Counted from the stretch's first letter, positions 25,980 through 39,776 are shown. The stretch: 64,000 bases of DNA from Sipunculus nudus (GCA_026874595.1 CM049306.1:10001019-10065018), one strand, 5' to 3'. Translations and numbers: made by a program. Notes: a model not told the origin generated them from the letters alone.

Positions 25980-26500
25980 CCATCAGTAAAATTCCTCTCA
26001 GGTCTGCCAAATCTGCCAAATCACTCTTTTTTAAAAGTTCACTCTTTTATTCGAGGATTTCCTAAAAATGATGCTAATTCCTCTTTTTGGCCCTTTTTTT
26101 CAGCTACATTCTTTTTTTTTCCACTTATTTTAAGTGAAAACATTCTGATATATACAATTTCAGTCCTGTTGGAACAAGAATTGGGCATTTAGAAATTTAT
26201 AGTGCGAATGTCCAGCAAGTGTCACAACATGTGGAAAATGCCCTTATCTTCATGCAGGGGGATGTGCAGGATGTATGTTTCTGACTTTGGGAACAATATA
26301 TATGCACATATGTATCATGCGAAGCAAATCTTTATTGAGTCTGTGATAAGAAATGGGGAATTGTTGCTAATTTTACTCTTTTTTCACGTTTTAACTTTAA
26401 TTCAAAGAAATGTACTCTTTTTTTTCAGAGCACGTACCCCCTCTTTTTTTTTAGAAGCATTGATCAGTACATCCATTCTTCATCCAGTCGGCCATACCAA
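25980..26500. other. Pyrimidine-run-rich segment
   Basis: The words ACTCTTTTTT, CTCTTTTT and TTTTTTTCAG recur at least six times in about 500 bp. The open frame at 26202-26540 (112 codons) is read through these runs and has no recognisable domain. Several of the TTTTTCAG words resemble splice acceptors, but no matching exon or downstream donor with family similarity was found. This is probably an old repeat remnant. Confidence 0.35.
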
Positions 26501-27610
26501 AATTACATGTGATCTTAAAAGTCTGAGAAAGCTGACATAGAAAAAAAATAAAAAGTTACTGAAGCTTATTTTTATAGTTCAGATTATAGTGTAGGTCAGG
26601 GTCACATATATATATGTTATCAGCCTTTGTGTTTCTTGGTTTCAATGATGCAGCATGCAAAGCATATCGGTTAATGTATTGACACAGCGTATTGATATAT
26701 AATTATTTATTAGTATTTTGATATAGCCCAACCAATAATTACATAAAAATTTAACATTTTAAACTGATTCAAGTTGCAGCTGATATTATGAGTATATATT
26801 TTTTTATATTTACTCTGTTTCACGTACATGCTGCAGTCCTAATGGGATGGCATGGGCTCTATTAGCCCCGTGTGGGGGAGTGGTGATTCAAGGGCTCACT
26901 GAAGGGCTTGTTCATGTGTCTTCTGTGTATACACAACAAATGCTTCTATTGATCAAAGATAAACATGTTCAGCCAAGGCATGGCAACCATGATTGCCAAG
27001 TTGATTGGGTAAGTCAAACTCAGCAATTTGCGTCACTAAGGGATAGACAGGAATCAATTTAAAAACAAAGAACAATTTTCCCTTCCCTTGATTATTGGTA
27101 ACCCATTTAGGAAAGTGCTGTGTAAAAAGGAAAAGCCTAACAGTTAACTATTTATACTCAATTTTAAAATGCACGACTTAATCTATATTGTTATCTTGTA
27201 TATAAAAGTAACTGAAATGTAACACAGAATGGCACTCCATATTTATTTTTTCATTACCAAATATTTATACAGGGCAACACACTAAATTTATCCTGATATC
27301 CACCTGGCATTGATTAAAATAACAGTAACAAGACAATAAATAAAAATAAAGAGTAGGTAAATATAAACATATTTTTAAAAAATTACACATGAAAGTACCT
27401 TGATACATTAACTTAACAGGTTTTACATTGATATTTGTTTTTAGTATTTGTGAAGCAAAATGATAAATAATAATACCACAAAAGTAATTTTTAACCTGAA
27501 ATTGAGATGCATTTATATACATAAAGAAAGCTTCAGTCAGCTGCTATACCATAACACTAAGGTTTGAAATATTGTTTTCTAATTAGCCAAAAGAGATGTA
27601 TATATTTAAG

Positions 27611-27627
27611 CCCCCCCCCCCCCCCCC
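27611..27627. repeat. Poly-C tract (17 bases)
   Basis: A mononucleotide C run followed by a GAAAAAAA stretch. No gene or element end is recognised next to it. Confidence 0.85.
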
Positions 27628-29497
27628 GAAAAAAAATCAGGAGGTTGGGTACCAAAGATAACATTGAAATTTAATTTTCACATGGTTGTGCTAATTAGTA
27701 ATCTTACTTTAATTAGTTCTGCTCTGTCCATTTTACTTATACTTGAAAAGAAGAAACATGTATGGCATTCCTATAAGAGGTCTGGATGAGAGAGCTTTTC
27801 AATGCCAGGCTTTTGTTGATGGTCCTGACAGCACATGTTCGATCAGCAGAGAAGCATGTCTAGCCAGAATTAATGAGCTTCAATTGATTTCCTGTGATGA
27901 AACCAGGTGTAGAATGAAACATCACCACACTTGTATTGTAAGCAACCTTGTTCCAAAGTAATAGACTTGTTTTAACCCTCCAGTCACATCAGGTTTGTAT
28001 TGTAAATAACTTTCACGGAGTGGTCTTTCCCCCAGAAAATTGGCACTGATTAGAAAGAAGAAGAATATCTCAAATGATGAATGCTTCAATTTGAACCCAG
28101 GGGCACGGTAAACTGAGGCTTACATGGAGTAATCAAACAACAATCTCCTGTTCTTTAGATCAAAACATGGTTTTCCTTGACTGTGATTTATTTCTCAGGA
28201 GGATCAAGGGAGATTACAGTCAAGGCAGTCAGTAATATCTGCTTTGTGTCATTTTGCTCTGGCCAGGGAACTCCCCCAAAGGAAGGAGCTGCTTTGATGT
28301 TCTCAAGATGTATAACCCATCATAGACATTTAAAAATGAGGTTTATAAGGAAGCCTTGACTGTGCAAGAAAGGCATGGTTATACGAGCATTCCTCCCTGA
28401 ACCAACAGAGACTCCTGCCTTTTAATTTGATCTGAACTTACCAGAAATGAATTGTTTCTTGTAACATCAATAAGAGTACCATGTTAATAAATATGAATAA
28501 GCTAAATAAAGGTACAGCTATCATATAATCTGCTCTCTAGCCGGGTTGACTAATTGCTGTATTATATGTCCTAATCATCTGCCTACAGGATTTGATCTGT
28601 TGCATATATTTTGACCAGTTTTAACATGTATGAAAACCAAGTGGAGGATACAAAAGCCTTGGCAGTTTTACCTGAGCTCTTCTATTACCTTTGTATTATG
28701 TCTGTATATACATCTCTCATTATCACTCATTATTAGTTAATGACATAACAATGACATTGCATAACAATGAAAATTTAGTTCAAGAACCACATATTTAATG
28801 TTTCTTATATTTTGTAATAGACAGAGAATGTCATACATCTATGTTGTACATTTTATTAGTATGATATGGTATTTGTTTTACAGAGGTTCTAAAACTCAAC
28901 ATGAAACATATTACCTGAACCAACACTTTTCATCAATTAAAGATTTGGTTCCTTATACTACCAAATTTATTTTTATTTCTGAAACTTTCTGAAGTGTGGT
29001 ATATGGTATAAATTGGGTGTTAAATTAAACCAGGTGCTACAGCCGTTACCAACCAAGGTGTTATTTAAGTGAGTTTATTCAGGCAGTTAGGGAGGATGGT
29101 TAATTGGGATGGAGTTTTTACATTGTTACATACAGGTATGATTAGCATCAGCTTTCATTCAGGTGAACCAGCAATAAGCTTTAAGCTGAATCAATACCCT
29201 CCATGTGGGTGTAAGAGTAACACAGAGTGATTGGTTGTTGCTCATGTATTAGAAGGAACGTCCTAGGCAATATGATACTGGTAGAATACTGTACACAGAT
29301 GGTCCATATCCAACAGGCACCACAGGTGTCTCTGATTGTTCCGAGACATGCAGTTACTATGGCAACCGATTACTCATAAATAAACATTAGATACAATCTG
29401 TATAATTTCCTGGAGTTATTATATAAATTAACGGTTCCTGATACTTAATTCAATATTCCTATTTTATGTATAAACAAAATTAATAAAATGTCATATA

Positions 29498-30727
29498 CAG
29501 TGAAACCTGAACCAAGCGACCACTGCCGCCAGCGACCGTCTGTGACTTACGACCGAAAAATGAATGCACCGAGCTTAATCACTCTTTAATGCCCCTGTGT
29601 TGAGCGACCGTTTGTGGTACGCGACCACCCACCGCTCAAATGTGACCGGTCGCTGGTCTTTACCTCCGTTAAGCGACCGCCTGGTGAAGCGGTAGTGGCA
29701 CCTGGCGTCCTAAGTTAAGACTAAAACGACCGTGCCATTGACCGTCTCGTGAATGTACAGGTGGCAATGGTGACCTACTTTTCCCGCGGTGAATTGGACA
29801 TCAATTCAGAATACCCCCTCCAGGTGTCACTGGCCCAGGGCCCGCGTGGTTTTAATCTTTCTCGAAAAATGAAAGTTCCGCGAATATTGCGAGGGAACAT
29901 GTAAAACGACCCAATTCTTTAATTCTGTGTACCATTACTTTTTTTAGCACAGCCTATCTTTGAACACATTGAATTTGTTTAACGATTGTCTAAAACATCT
30001 TTACGGTAAACAGGTAAGGATCACGTGCTCTAAGGGAAATCCCTCATTAATATTCATCGAATAGAACTCCCGTTGTATTTCTGGCACGCTGCAGTCGTTG
30101 ACCAGTTGACCGGAGTTCATAGCTAGTCTTAGCGATGTGTAAATAACATTTGCGCGGATTTAATTTTAAAAAAGTGAGTCATGAAAGTAAGTTTGTCATT
30201 GCTTAATTTAAGCGATCAACTGTCATTGCTTATCACACACATTTTGACTTGACAACATGTCAGTTCATGACGACGACAAACTGACGACCTGCTTCGATAA
30301 CATCAATAGAATATTCATCAATAAGGCAATAGGACTCAATGCTTACTACCATAGTACCAATATAGAGAGACAGTTTGATAACGTGAGCAGTCACCTGTAA
30401 TCTAATGATCGATCCCTTCATACCTGCTTTGAAGTTTATTGAGATGTTAATGGGGTCTGCTTCTTATTACGGTGAGCACAAGTCAGTGATCAACAAAGTG
30501 ACTCAGTGTGTACTCATGGTACATCATTAATTAGCGGTTTGTGTTTGTGCAATATGACAAACAAGCTATTCAAAGCCTTTGACAAAGGCTTGTTTAATAA
30601 AGTTATAAAAGGACCAGCTTTCTTCGATAATTATAAATAAGATTCTCTTTGTTAAGCAGAACAAGATTGATTCAGTGTTTTAAGTAAATATTGTTGTTAA
30701 TTTGTAAATATTGTTGTGAATATTTTG

Positions 30728-30762
<35 letters not shown>

Positions 30763-30930
30763 AGTATCTATTTTTATAATAAATAAATAAATGTTTACGT
30801 AGACATATGCCTTTATATTCTTTGTTCGCTTCATGCTGAGACTTAGACCACCTGAGACTTAAGACCACCTGTGACTTAAGACCGCTTTTGGTGTGGCACG
30901 TCAGGTGGTCTTAACTCTCAGGTTTTACTG
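29498..30930 (+). mobile_element. Non-autonomous Tc1/mariner-pogo-type element (1,433 bp)
   Basis: The ends are CAGTGAAACCTGA on the left and TCAGGTTTTACTG on the right, flanked by TA on both sides (29496-29497 and 30931-30932). CAGT-type ends with a TA duplication are typical of the Tc1/mariner/pogo group. The left 200 bp repeats the word AGCGACC with small changes (near 29515, 29533, 29600, 29620, 29673). The right end repeats GACTTAAGACCACCTG-like words. The interior has no transposase frame. It contains a (TA)n tract (30729-30760) and a 47-codon open frame starting MSVHDDDKLTTCF at 30257-30400 that I cannot identify. Confidence 0.75.
30729..30760. repeat. (TA)n microsatellite inside the pogo-type element
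   Basis: An AT dinucleotide tract of about 32 bp, between the interior and the right end of the TA-flanked element. Confidence 0.95.
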
Positions 30931-31324
30931 TAGTTGGATGTTTAAGTGACTTATATTCTGAAGTACATCAGCTTTTCAAAACCAGTAATATTCATGTTTA
31001 AGTAAAAATCTTGAGAGCACTAACAGGGCATTAATGTAAGGTATAATCATCATTGGAAATTTTAAATATTACCATTTGCTTTAAAATAAAAAAATAACTG
31101 GTCTGCAAAGATACACTATTAAAATCCACATTTAGCAGTGTTAATGACTGGTAAGAACAGGCCAATGAAGTGTAAGCCAAAATAGGAAGGGGGTGAGGGG
31201 GGCCTTGTTTTTATAGCTGGTGCATGCCTAAGGATACTAAATAGTGTGTATTCAAGATGTTTGATTTTGGCAGCTCTCTCTTCTCTCTTCCAACATTCAA
31301 TTTACTTACAAGTGGTCAAGAAGT

Positions 31325-31735
31325 TCTTTCAGTTGTCCAGGGGGTAGAGCACAGGACTCCAAGCCGGGAGGTTGAGTTAAAATCTCAGTCAAGGGACAGT
31401 GAGACAGACCTTCGCAGTCACCCCCAACAGAGGGTGGGCACTAGCTATGCAATGAATGGGAATGCTGTACTACTATCATGCAGCCATATATCACTCACAA
31501 ACAAGTGTGTCATTGGGAGGTTCCTTGGGGTTATGACCAAGCAATCGGGGTGATTACACACAAAGGACCTGCAGGTGCAATAGACACCAGTCTTAGGTGC
31601 CCACAGGTTATAAAATAAAAAATGACCAGAAGCAAGTGCTGCGGCCCTGTCACCAGTCCAAAGATGATACTTGAACAGCAATTGGAAGCCATAATGTTAC
31701 AGATATTTCCTGGAGGTAACACTAGGAATTGTGTG
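31325..31735 (+). mobile_element. tRNA-derived SINE
   Basis: The head resembles a tRNA gene. An A-box-like GGGGTAGAGCACAGGAC lies at about 31341-31356, and a degenerate B box GGTTGAGTTAAAATC at about 31370-31385, at the spacing expected for a tRNA. A non-tRNA body with G/C-richer sequence follows to about 31600 and then an AAAATAAAAAATG stretch. It is immediately upstream of the 62-bp tandem array. The right boundary is approximate. The open frames in it are by-products. Confidence 0.6.
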
Positions 31736-31774
31736 AAATACTGACCAGTATATTGGAAATATAAATCTATCAAA

Positions 31775-32692
31775 ATATTGAAGCCTCCAACAAAAGCAAT
31801 ATGATTACTGATACCTCTGACAAGAATTTATGGGAATATTGCTGCCTCTAACATAAACCAGTATGAATACTGATACCTCTGACAAAAATCTATAGAAATA
31901 TTGATGCCTCTGACAAAAATTAATATGATTACTGATACCTCTGACAAGAATCTATAGAAATATTGATGCCTCTGACAAAAATTAATATGATTACTGATAC
32001 CTCTGACAAGAATCTATGGGAATATTGATGAGTCTGACAAAAATTAATATGATTACTGATACCTCTGACAAGAATCTATAGAAATATTGATGCCTCTGAC
32101 AAAAATTAATATGATTACAGATACCTCTGACAAGAATCTATGGGAATATTGATGCGTATGACAAATATTAATATGATTACCAATACCTCTGACAAGAATC
32201 TATAGAAATATTGATGCCTCTGACAAAAATTAATATGATTACTGATATCTCTGACAAGAATCTATGGGAATATTGATGCCTCTGACAAAAATCAATATGA
32301 TTACCAATACCTCTGACAAGAATCTATAGAAATATTGATGCCTCTGACAAAAATTAATATGATTACCAATACCTCTGACAAGAATCTATAGAAATATTGA
32401 TGGCTCTGACAAAAATTAATATGATTACCAATACCTCTGACAAGAATCTATAGAAATATTGATGCGTATGACAAAAATTAATATTATTACTGATACCTCT
32501 GACAAGAGTCTATGGAAATATTGATGCCTCTGACAAAAATCAATATGATTACTGTTACCTCTGACAAGAGAAATATTGATGCCTCTGACAAAACGCTATG
32601 ATTACTGATACCTCTGACAAGAATCTGTGGATATATTGATCAATGCCTTTGACAAAATCAGTATGATCACCTATACCTCTGACAAGAATATA
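31775..32692. repeat. 62-bp tandem repeat array, about 15 units
   Basis: The unit is 62 bp and is itself two related halves of about 31 bp. One half contains ACCTCTGACAAGAATCTAT and the other GCCTCTGACAAAAATTAAT, so the original unit was probably a 31-mer around CCTCTGACAA that was duplicated and then amplified as a pair. Units vary at a few positions (TACTGATAC or TACCAATAC; CTATAGAAA or CTATGGGAA). Toward the 3' end (after about 32560) units are shortened and more diverged, as expected at an array edge. Confidence 0.95.
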
Positions 32693-33111
32693 AACTTAGC
32701 AAACTCAAATAAAATTTATATACATTATAACTTTATAAGCAAGTGGTTAACATAATTTTACTATTGAACTATATTGCACAGAAAAACTTAACAATGAAGT
32801 GTTAAAAATCAATCAAGATGTTTCCAGGCAAAACAAGTGCAGTTGAAGTACAAAACATATCTGTAGGCTTCTTCATGAATATGCAGTACTTCTATTATCA
32901 CTAAAACTCTGTGACATTACTGCTAGAACAGTGAAATTTAAAAAGATTAACACTTTCTTGTCATAAAGAATAGATTGAATTGATAATTGATATAATGACA
33001 TACTGATAATTAATGGATATATCACAATTTTACTCAGCCATGATGTAACAGACAATCAATCACCAAATAAATGCTGGTAATCTATTCTTTTGATAGCAGG
33101 GACTATCTTTT

Positions 33112-33448
33112 TCTTGGAGCGTGGTGAATGGATAGGGCACTGGACTTGTGACTGCAAGGTTGTGGGTTCACGTCCCGTTCTGATGGCTGTCTGCGCTTAG
33201 ACTCCTAGCTAAAGTCTTTACCACAAGGGTGTGCTCTCTCAACCAAGGAGTGAATGGGTACTGGTCATGGGTGGCAGGCAAATGTAGAATGAATAACCTT
33301 CTAGCACCAGATATGGCTGCTTGTGTGGTATGCTCCCCAGAAAGGCTACAAGAATGAACAAGCCCAGGAAGGCAAAGTGTAAAGTCGGATGAGAGTGACA
33401 TCATCAATGATACCAGACTATAAACCCCAACCTTTACCTTTGACTACC
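33112..33448 (+). mobile_element. tRNA-derived SINE
   Basis: The head shows an A-box-like AATGGATAGGGCACTGG (33127-33143) and a good B box GGTTCACGTCC (33165-33175) with tRNA-like spacing. A body of about 260 bp follows, ending around CCCCAACCTTTACCTTTGAC. The B box is better preserved than in the SINE at 31325. The two lie on the same strand on either side of the 62-bp array, but their heads derive from different tRNAs and their bodies are largely different. Confidence 0.7.
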
Positions 33449-36141
33449 TGAAACACCACAAGTGCCTGTAACATAATATCCAGCAAGTTAGGCAAGCTGG
33501 TCATAACCTAATCCTTCTGGAACTGAGCGTGTGCCTTCAGTTTGGATCTACGGGTAAGCCATGTAAAATATTAATTTGGCTGATGAAGATTGGTGTTCAT
33601 ATTTCAAATATATTCATAAAACAATCATTATAATTTTAATCAACTTAATTTAATTAAATTTTGTCTGTATTTGGTACACCCCTGTCAGAAAAATAAATAT
33701 ATTTGTAAGTGAAATATCTTAATATTTTAGTGTATAAACACTCATGTTCTTTCAGTGGTGGATTGTGCCATACCACTGATTTTCCCAACACAAAGGAAGA
33801 GGTTTATGGGTCTCACTGTTTGTGACACCTTATAGCTAACAAGGGGTCTAGCAGAGATAAAAGATAAACCAGCCTGCACATTTTTTTTAAATTAAGAAAA
33901 AACAGTATTAAATGTTTACGTGGAGTATTTGCATGAGAAGGAGCTAAAAACCTATATTAGATATTCCATGAAAATTATATATTGTAATTCTTTCTATGCC
34001 TAACCTGTTTACTGTTATTATTAGGTACAAGTTCCACTTAACCTCTTTTTCATTACCCATCAAACATGTTTTAGGAAAACTTGTTTACCTGAACAGAGGA
34101 TTTGTTTATTATTTGTGCAGTGCTACCCAAGTCTTACATGCATATGTTATTGTGTGCCACTGGAGATCCTGATTCTGGTAAGGATCATCAGGTATTGATG
34201 TTTTCACAGTACCAGAGGTATCAACAGCAGATATTAACTTTAACAGGTCCACCAAACCATTTAACTATGGAACTATTGGGTGGTAATTTATAAAGTTTAA
34301 TCCTTGCTTAGATATTAAAATGTAACAAAAAGTTTACACTTGAGTACTTGTGGGTTGCAGGAAAGTCATGACTGACAGAATCTGATCACTTGAATATTAC
34401 AGTTCATTATATATGAAGATTTAGTAACATGTCCACTCAGATGAGAATGATAGCAGGACCTTTATGGAGGCTTCTATCTGGGCATGTGATGGTGTTGGAA
34501 TTCAGTGGTGAAATATTCATATTTGTACCAGGTAGTCTCATTGATTTTGTGTCAAAACGAGGTCGTTCAGCCTGGGAAAATGTGCTTTGACCCAGCTTGA
34601 GTTGACATGTGGCAGCTCTTGTTGATAGTTTTGCCCAGTTCTCAACCAGTATTGCTGGACCACCCTGTACATTAGAGGTGCTGGGCAGTGTTTCAGTACT
34701 ACAGATATAGCCACCCGCACCCCATATAGGCCATCTCATCCTGACCACAGTCAGGTCAAGGGCAATCAGAGATGGCAGGTGACTCTGACAAAGCAGATGT
34801 TTCAGACGTTATTTTTTAATCACAGGTGATATAGATCAGTGAGTGTAGGTATTGATCATCATCAGGGTGACAGGTCATTCATTACACTTACAGTTTTTCT
34901 GATAGCAGCTGACAGAGTATGTGAAAAGGACTGATGTAGAAGTATACTGTTGATGCACGTGGATCTGACAAAGCAACTACTACATGATTCTCCTTTGAGT
35001 TCAAACTAACTGGGTCACATGTTGGGTTTAGAGTTGCTTTAACCCAGGATATTGATCAGGATGTGCAGCATTTACTCATGGTATAAAGTCTGAAGTTTAA
35101 TTAGTTCTGGTGCTAGCCCATAATTTTTAAAGACTCCTTTTTCAAGGATTACACTTTGAAAAAAAAATAAGCCTTCAAACACTTTCTTGTACCTGTGCAT
35201 GTAATACAGTTTTCTTTTCAGTTGGGGTTTGATCTGACTGATACACAGTGTTTTCCTATCATATCAGTCATAAAAAATATTGTATTTGATAAAATATGAT
35301 CAATGCAGTTGGTAGCTATTTACACTGAATTCTGTTCAAAGGTGTGTGCCTGCCCTTTGTGTTACACCGAAACACTAGACTCTTATTTGAGTAAGCTTCG
35401 AAGTGAGTTCAGCTGCTTTTTTATCAAGCACTTGTACAATAACCGCTTACTGAATTCACTTAGTTTGCTTGGATCATGTTTCTAAAACACCTGTAGATAG
35501 AGGTATTTTATGCCCCTACACCCCACTGTGTGATTCTGCTTGCTCAGCTATCGTCATATCCATGACAGGCATGCAAGGTTCTGGGGGGCCCAGATTGTGG
35601 AGAAGCCCTACATAATCAAACACACCAGTTTGTTTGCTAATATTGCCTATATGTTGTCTTGGTCAAATATTTATCCCACCTGAACAGAGAAATTATACCA
35701 GGCTTCATTTATTGATTCCAGCTCTTTGACTTGGGTGTCTGTGACATTCAGTGTGGTTTGGGCTTATTTGGTGGACTCTCAAGATATCTCACACACAGGC
35801 AGGCTTAAAAGTATCTCACACACAGGCAGGCTTAAAAGCACATGACAGCTAGTGTTACAACTGGTCTGATTCTTACATATTACCTATTTGTGATACATAC
35901 AGATTCGTTTACTGACATGGTAGTGATCTACTTACAGAGCTCTCACAGTTTTTGTTTATAACATCCTACTTGCATATATGCTGTGATAACAATATGATGT
36001 AGGTCCCTCTACATATTATTTATATAAATATAGAAATATTTTAAGCACAGGTAAGTGTAACAGTATCTGTATCTGTTAAAATGTGAGAATTTATACCATA
36101 ACTAATGATACTATTAATACCTCAACAAAAGGACTGATATA

Positions 36142-36802
36142 TGTCAAGGGAAGAATGAGAATCTGGGAAGATCCGGAATCCTCCCGGGAAAAATTAGAAT
36201 TCTGATTTTCCTGGGAAAAATGAGAATTCAGAATTATCCCGGGAATAATGGGAATTCCCATTCTTCCCGGGAAAAATGAGAATCATTTCATACTATGATT
36301 TGATTCTCATTTTTCCCTGGGAAGAATGAGAATTCCCATTATTCCTGGGAATAATCAGAATTCTTATTTTTCCCAACCAATTTTTTTAAATTATATCTTT
36401 TTATAGTTAAGGTGGGTTAAGTTTGCATATTTTACTACGGTATTATAACCAAACATTAATGTTATTAACTGACCGTTGCTAAAAAGAACAGTAACATTTT
36501 TGTCATGAAAAAAAGGAGAAAACACATTTCTGTTAAAATCAGTTTTATTCACACATGATAGTACTAAACCCATCACATACATGTATGTTGAAAACAAGCA
36601 CATCTGGTATTTACATATTAGTTCTTAGCACACATGATTCAATTATAAAGATTTCTAGATATGAATATTTTTAATCTACAATTCAGTGCAGATAAACATC
36701 TATGTTAGAGTGACTAACACATCTTTTTTATTCTCTCGGAACCTCATCTCAGAAATCTGACCTAGCAATTATTAAAATATTATAACAAAAAATGAAGTAA
36801 CT

Positions 36803-36858
<56 letters not shown>

Positions 36859-37316
36859 ACACTTTGTTAGCTTCATATTCATTCACATATTTCTATTTTG
36901 TGTGAGTGAACTATTTATTTCTTTTTTTAACACTTGAACAGTTCAGAATTAATGTGAAAGAAAGAAGGTCAAAGTTTCTTTCTGAAAAAAAGATGTATGT
37001 AAAAAATTAACAGAATTAAATTGGCATCAATAATTCCCATTCTTCCCGGGAAGAATGAGAATTTTCATTTTTCCCAGGTTTTAATTTCAAAACTGAATTC
37101 TAATCTCTCCCATGAAAAATGAGAATTCTCAATTTTCCCGGGAGAGACTGGAATTCTCATTTATCCCAGGAAGAATGAGAATTCTCATTCTTCCCGGGAA
37201 GAATGGGAATCCCTGCATACTATCTCTGGATTCTCATTTTCCCCGGGAAAAATCTGAATTCTAATTTTTCCCGGGGGGATTCCAGATCTTCCCAGATTCT
37301 CATTCTTCCCTCGACA
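36142..37316 (+). mobile_element. Large foldback element, family C (1,175 bp)
   Basis: The element begins TGTCAAGGGAAGAATGAGAA and ends with the inverse ending ATTCTTCCCTCGACA. Arms (about 36142-36376 and 37034-37316) are made of short units built on GAGAATTC, ATTCTTCCCGGGAAGAATG and related palindromes centred on CCCGGG. The single-copy middle is AT-rich, has a (TA)n tract at 36808-36853, and lacks a coding frame. The right end abuts a (TA)n tract (from 37317) and the left flank is CTGATATA. End sequence and design match families A and B. Confidence 0.82.
36808..36853. repeat. (TA)n microsatellite inside foldback family C
   Basis: An AT tract of about 46 bp in the centre of the element. TTTTAT on the left and ATAAAA on the right form a symmetric extension around it. 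Confidence 0.95.
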
Positions 37317-37318
37317 TA

Positions 37319-37365
<47 letters not shown>
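37317..37365. repeat. (TA)n tract abutting the right end of foldback family C
   Basis: TATATATATGTGTATA followed by a pure AT run, directly after the terminal CGACA of the element. Confidence 0.95.
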
Positions 37366-37368
<3 letters not shown>

Positions 37369-37404
37369 CTCACATGAAAGAGAGAGAAAAAAAAATTGAA
37401 CTGT

Positions 37405-37500
37405 ATTGAGAGTCAAACCCAGACTCCTTTTATGGAGAGTCCACATCCCCACACTACACAGTCCATCCAGGACACTACTCTGTGCTGGCAGGGGATATTG
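37405..37500 (-). mobile_element. tRNA-like SINE head (minus strand)
   Basis: On the complementary strand this reads as a tRNA-like segment. A-box-like words GACTGTGTAGTGTGGGGATG are followed by a possible anticodon stem GGACTC...GGAGTC and a B-box-like GGGTTTGACTCTC. The arms are imperfect and a body or tail is not clear, so this looks like a SINE head or tRNA pseudogene and not a functional tRNA. Confidence 0.45.
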
Positions 37501-39776
37501 ATTCATACCCTGCAGATGCAAGTCTTGAAAAGCACCAATGAAATTCTGTATTTTTTTTACAAGAACTTATATAAACATTTGAAGCATAGAGAACATGTTA
37601 TTTATTTTTTTCAAATCTGCATTGTACTGCAAACATATTCCATTAAAGATGATGTCATTCAAGGTATTTTAACATTCACTGCTTTCTTAAGACAGACTTC
37701 TTTTGAAATACAGTGTGAAACGTCTTGCACCATCCTTTAACCCCCAGTGAGTTGTGACCAGGCTTGGTTGTTTTTACAGCTTCTCCTGTCATATGCAAAT
37801 TACACCCACTTCCAAACAACAAAAATAGCTGGTTATAAACCTGAGTGCCATATTTCAGGGATAGATGTAATTATATCAAGGTAAGCTAACAAGTCATATT
37901 GGTTTATGTTTATGGCATGTTTTACCATTCAGTTTTTGTAAATAAGGTTTTTGTGAGGGAGACCATGAACTAAAAGCATTTGGAATAAAACAGTAAGTCG
38001 TTGTTTACACCCCCTTCCAGAACAACCAATTTAAACTGATTCAATGAATACCATGACACAAGACACACTTGTGCTTTTTTAAATTAAACACAAAGTGTTC
38101 CACCTTTCAGACACCCACACTTTTTTCAGGCCCTTCTCTCATCACTCCCACCTATATTCCAATTACCTTAGTCACAGTTGTTTTCCTCAGTGTTTGTTTG
38201 CTTGTCAAACCAATTGTCAATCTCTTCAGAATTCTAAAGAAACTAAGTGGGATGACTGATGAAGAATCAACTGAATATCTGTTTTCTACAATCAGACTCT
38301 TTTCCTCCCATTGTTATGATTATCTTGTGTTTTATTTGCCCTTTGATATTAGTAGATTTACTATAGATATAGATTTAATAAAAATCCCTACTGTAAGATA
38401 ATCTTTATTGCAGGTAGTCTTTTATTTTACTGCTGCTTAATAAAAAGTGGGGGGGGGGGCATTTCATATTCTCATTTTAGGATTACATTTTCATAAATCA
38501 GATCATGTTCTTGTTTTAATGTAAGGCTTAAGAGTATTATATTTAAAATTCATGTGAGTAAACAGTTATATATAGCTTGTTGATATAGAGGAAAAACATA
38601 TAAAACCCTCATTGATAATTTACAGTGTGTATTCATATGGTGTGATATCAGCTGGAGCATTGTGGAACTGATTTCTTGGAATAAATGTCTTTTTCTTGAC
38701 CAACAAACACTTTAGTCAAACACCAAGTGCAGCTAATATTTTCATCAACTGGCTTAACATATAAAAGTTTACATATAACAATTTATTGTATATAAGGAAA
38801 CATGACTATTAAGCATCATAACAGGTAGTAAAATAATAACTCTATACAAGACTTCCAGAAATCCAAGTCCCACCTTGATTGTTCAAGAACATGTCAATCT
38901 GGAATTTCTATAATTAACTGCTGGGGTCAGTTAGATTAAAACTTATTTCTAGGTTTGGAATCAAAGAATGTGCCATAACCTGCTGGAGATATTGTGTTTC
39001 ATTAATTAAGATTAAGTATGAAACTCAATATTTTCTGTTGTATTGAATTTGTCTAGGAGTAAGGCCAGCATGCTCTGGTTAAAGTTCTATATTTGGTGGT
39101 AATTGTGTGTGTATTTCTGTTTGTATATATCTGACTTGTGGGTGGACATTAGGCCAAGTTTACTGATGGTCTTTAATGTATGAATGACCAATCATTTAGT
39201 ATTAAATTTGCAATCAAAAATAACCATATTAAGCAATGAGCATCCAAAGTATGCAAGAACACTAGACCTGTGCCCATTTAAGTTGTCATATTATTTTACC
39301 CGGCTGTCTTCTTAAACAGACTTGAATAGCATACAGCAGTACAGACATTCTTCTCACCATGAAACCATCATGTCTCTTCTGTATTGCAATACTGTGGCCA
39401 TAGATTAACTTTCACAAAGATATACATCAGTGAAACAAACATAATAATTTAACTACCTGGATCATATTTATTATTTCTAGGCTGCTGTCAACAGATCCAT
39501 TTGTGACTATCAGCTGGCCATATAAGTTGTTGTTTATTGTGTTTGATATTGATCTATGAGCTATTGATAGAGGCCAACTTGAGCAGAGAGCCATGAAGCT
39601 GTGATAAAGGGTACATATTATGATAGTGATATCTTAGTATGGATATAAACATGAAAGGCCCAAAGCCATATCCCTACACCAGGTACTGATAGCCAGGGCA
39701 AATATTTGGTATGTTGGTCCCCTATACTTGAGCCTGTCCAGCCCTTGACCAACACACTTGTGCCCCCAAGTAGTAC

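Noticed and set aside
26202-26540. 112-codon open frame with several Cys and Met residues
   Set aside because: No domain is recognisable, it ends in poly-T tracts, and no splice or promoter context supports it.
33127-33185. Functional tRNA gene at the SINE head
   Set aside because: The A and B boxes are present, but the acceptor and anticodon arms do not pair well and a SINE body follows directly.
33578-33590. Second hammerhead core (CTGATGAAG)
   Set aside because: No following GAAA with a stem II and no complementary stem I could be found.
37185-37521. Open frames rich in IYIYIY (also at 48295-48537 and 62465-62665)
   Set aside because: They are translations of (TA)n microsatellites.
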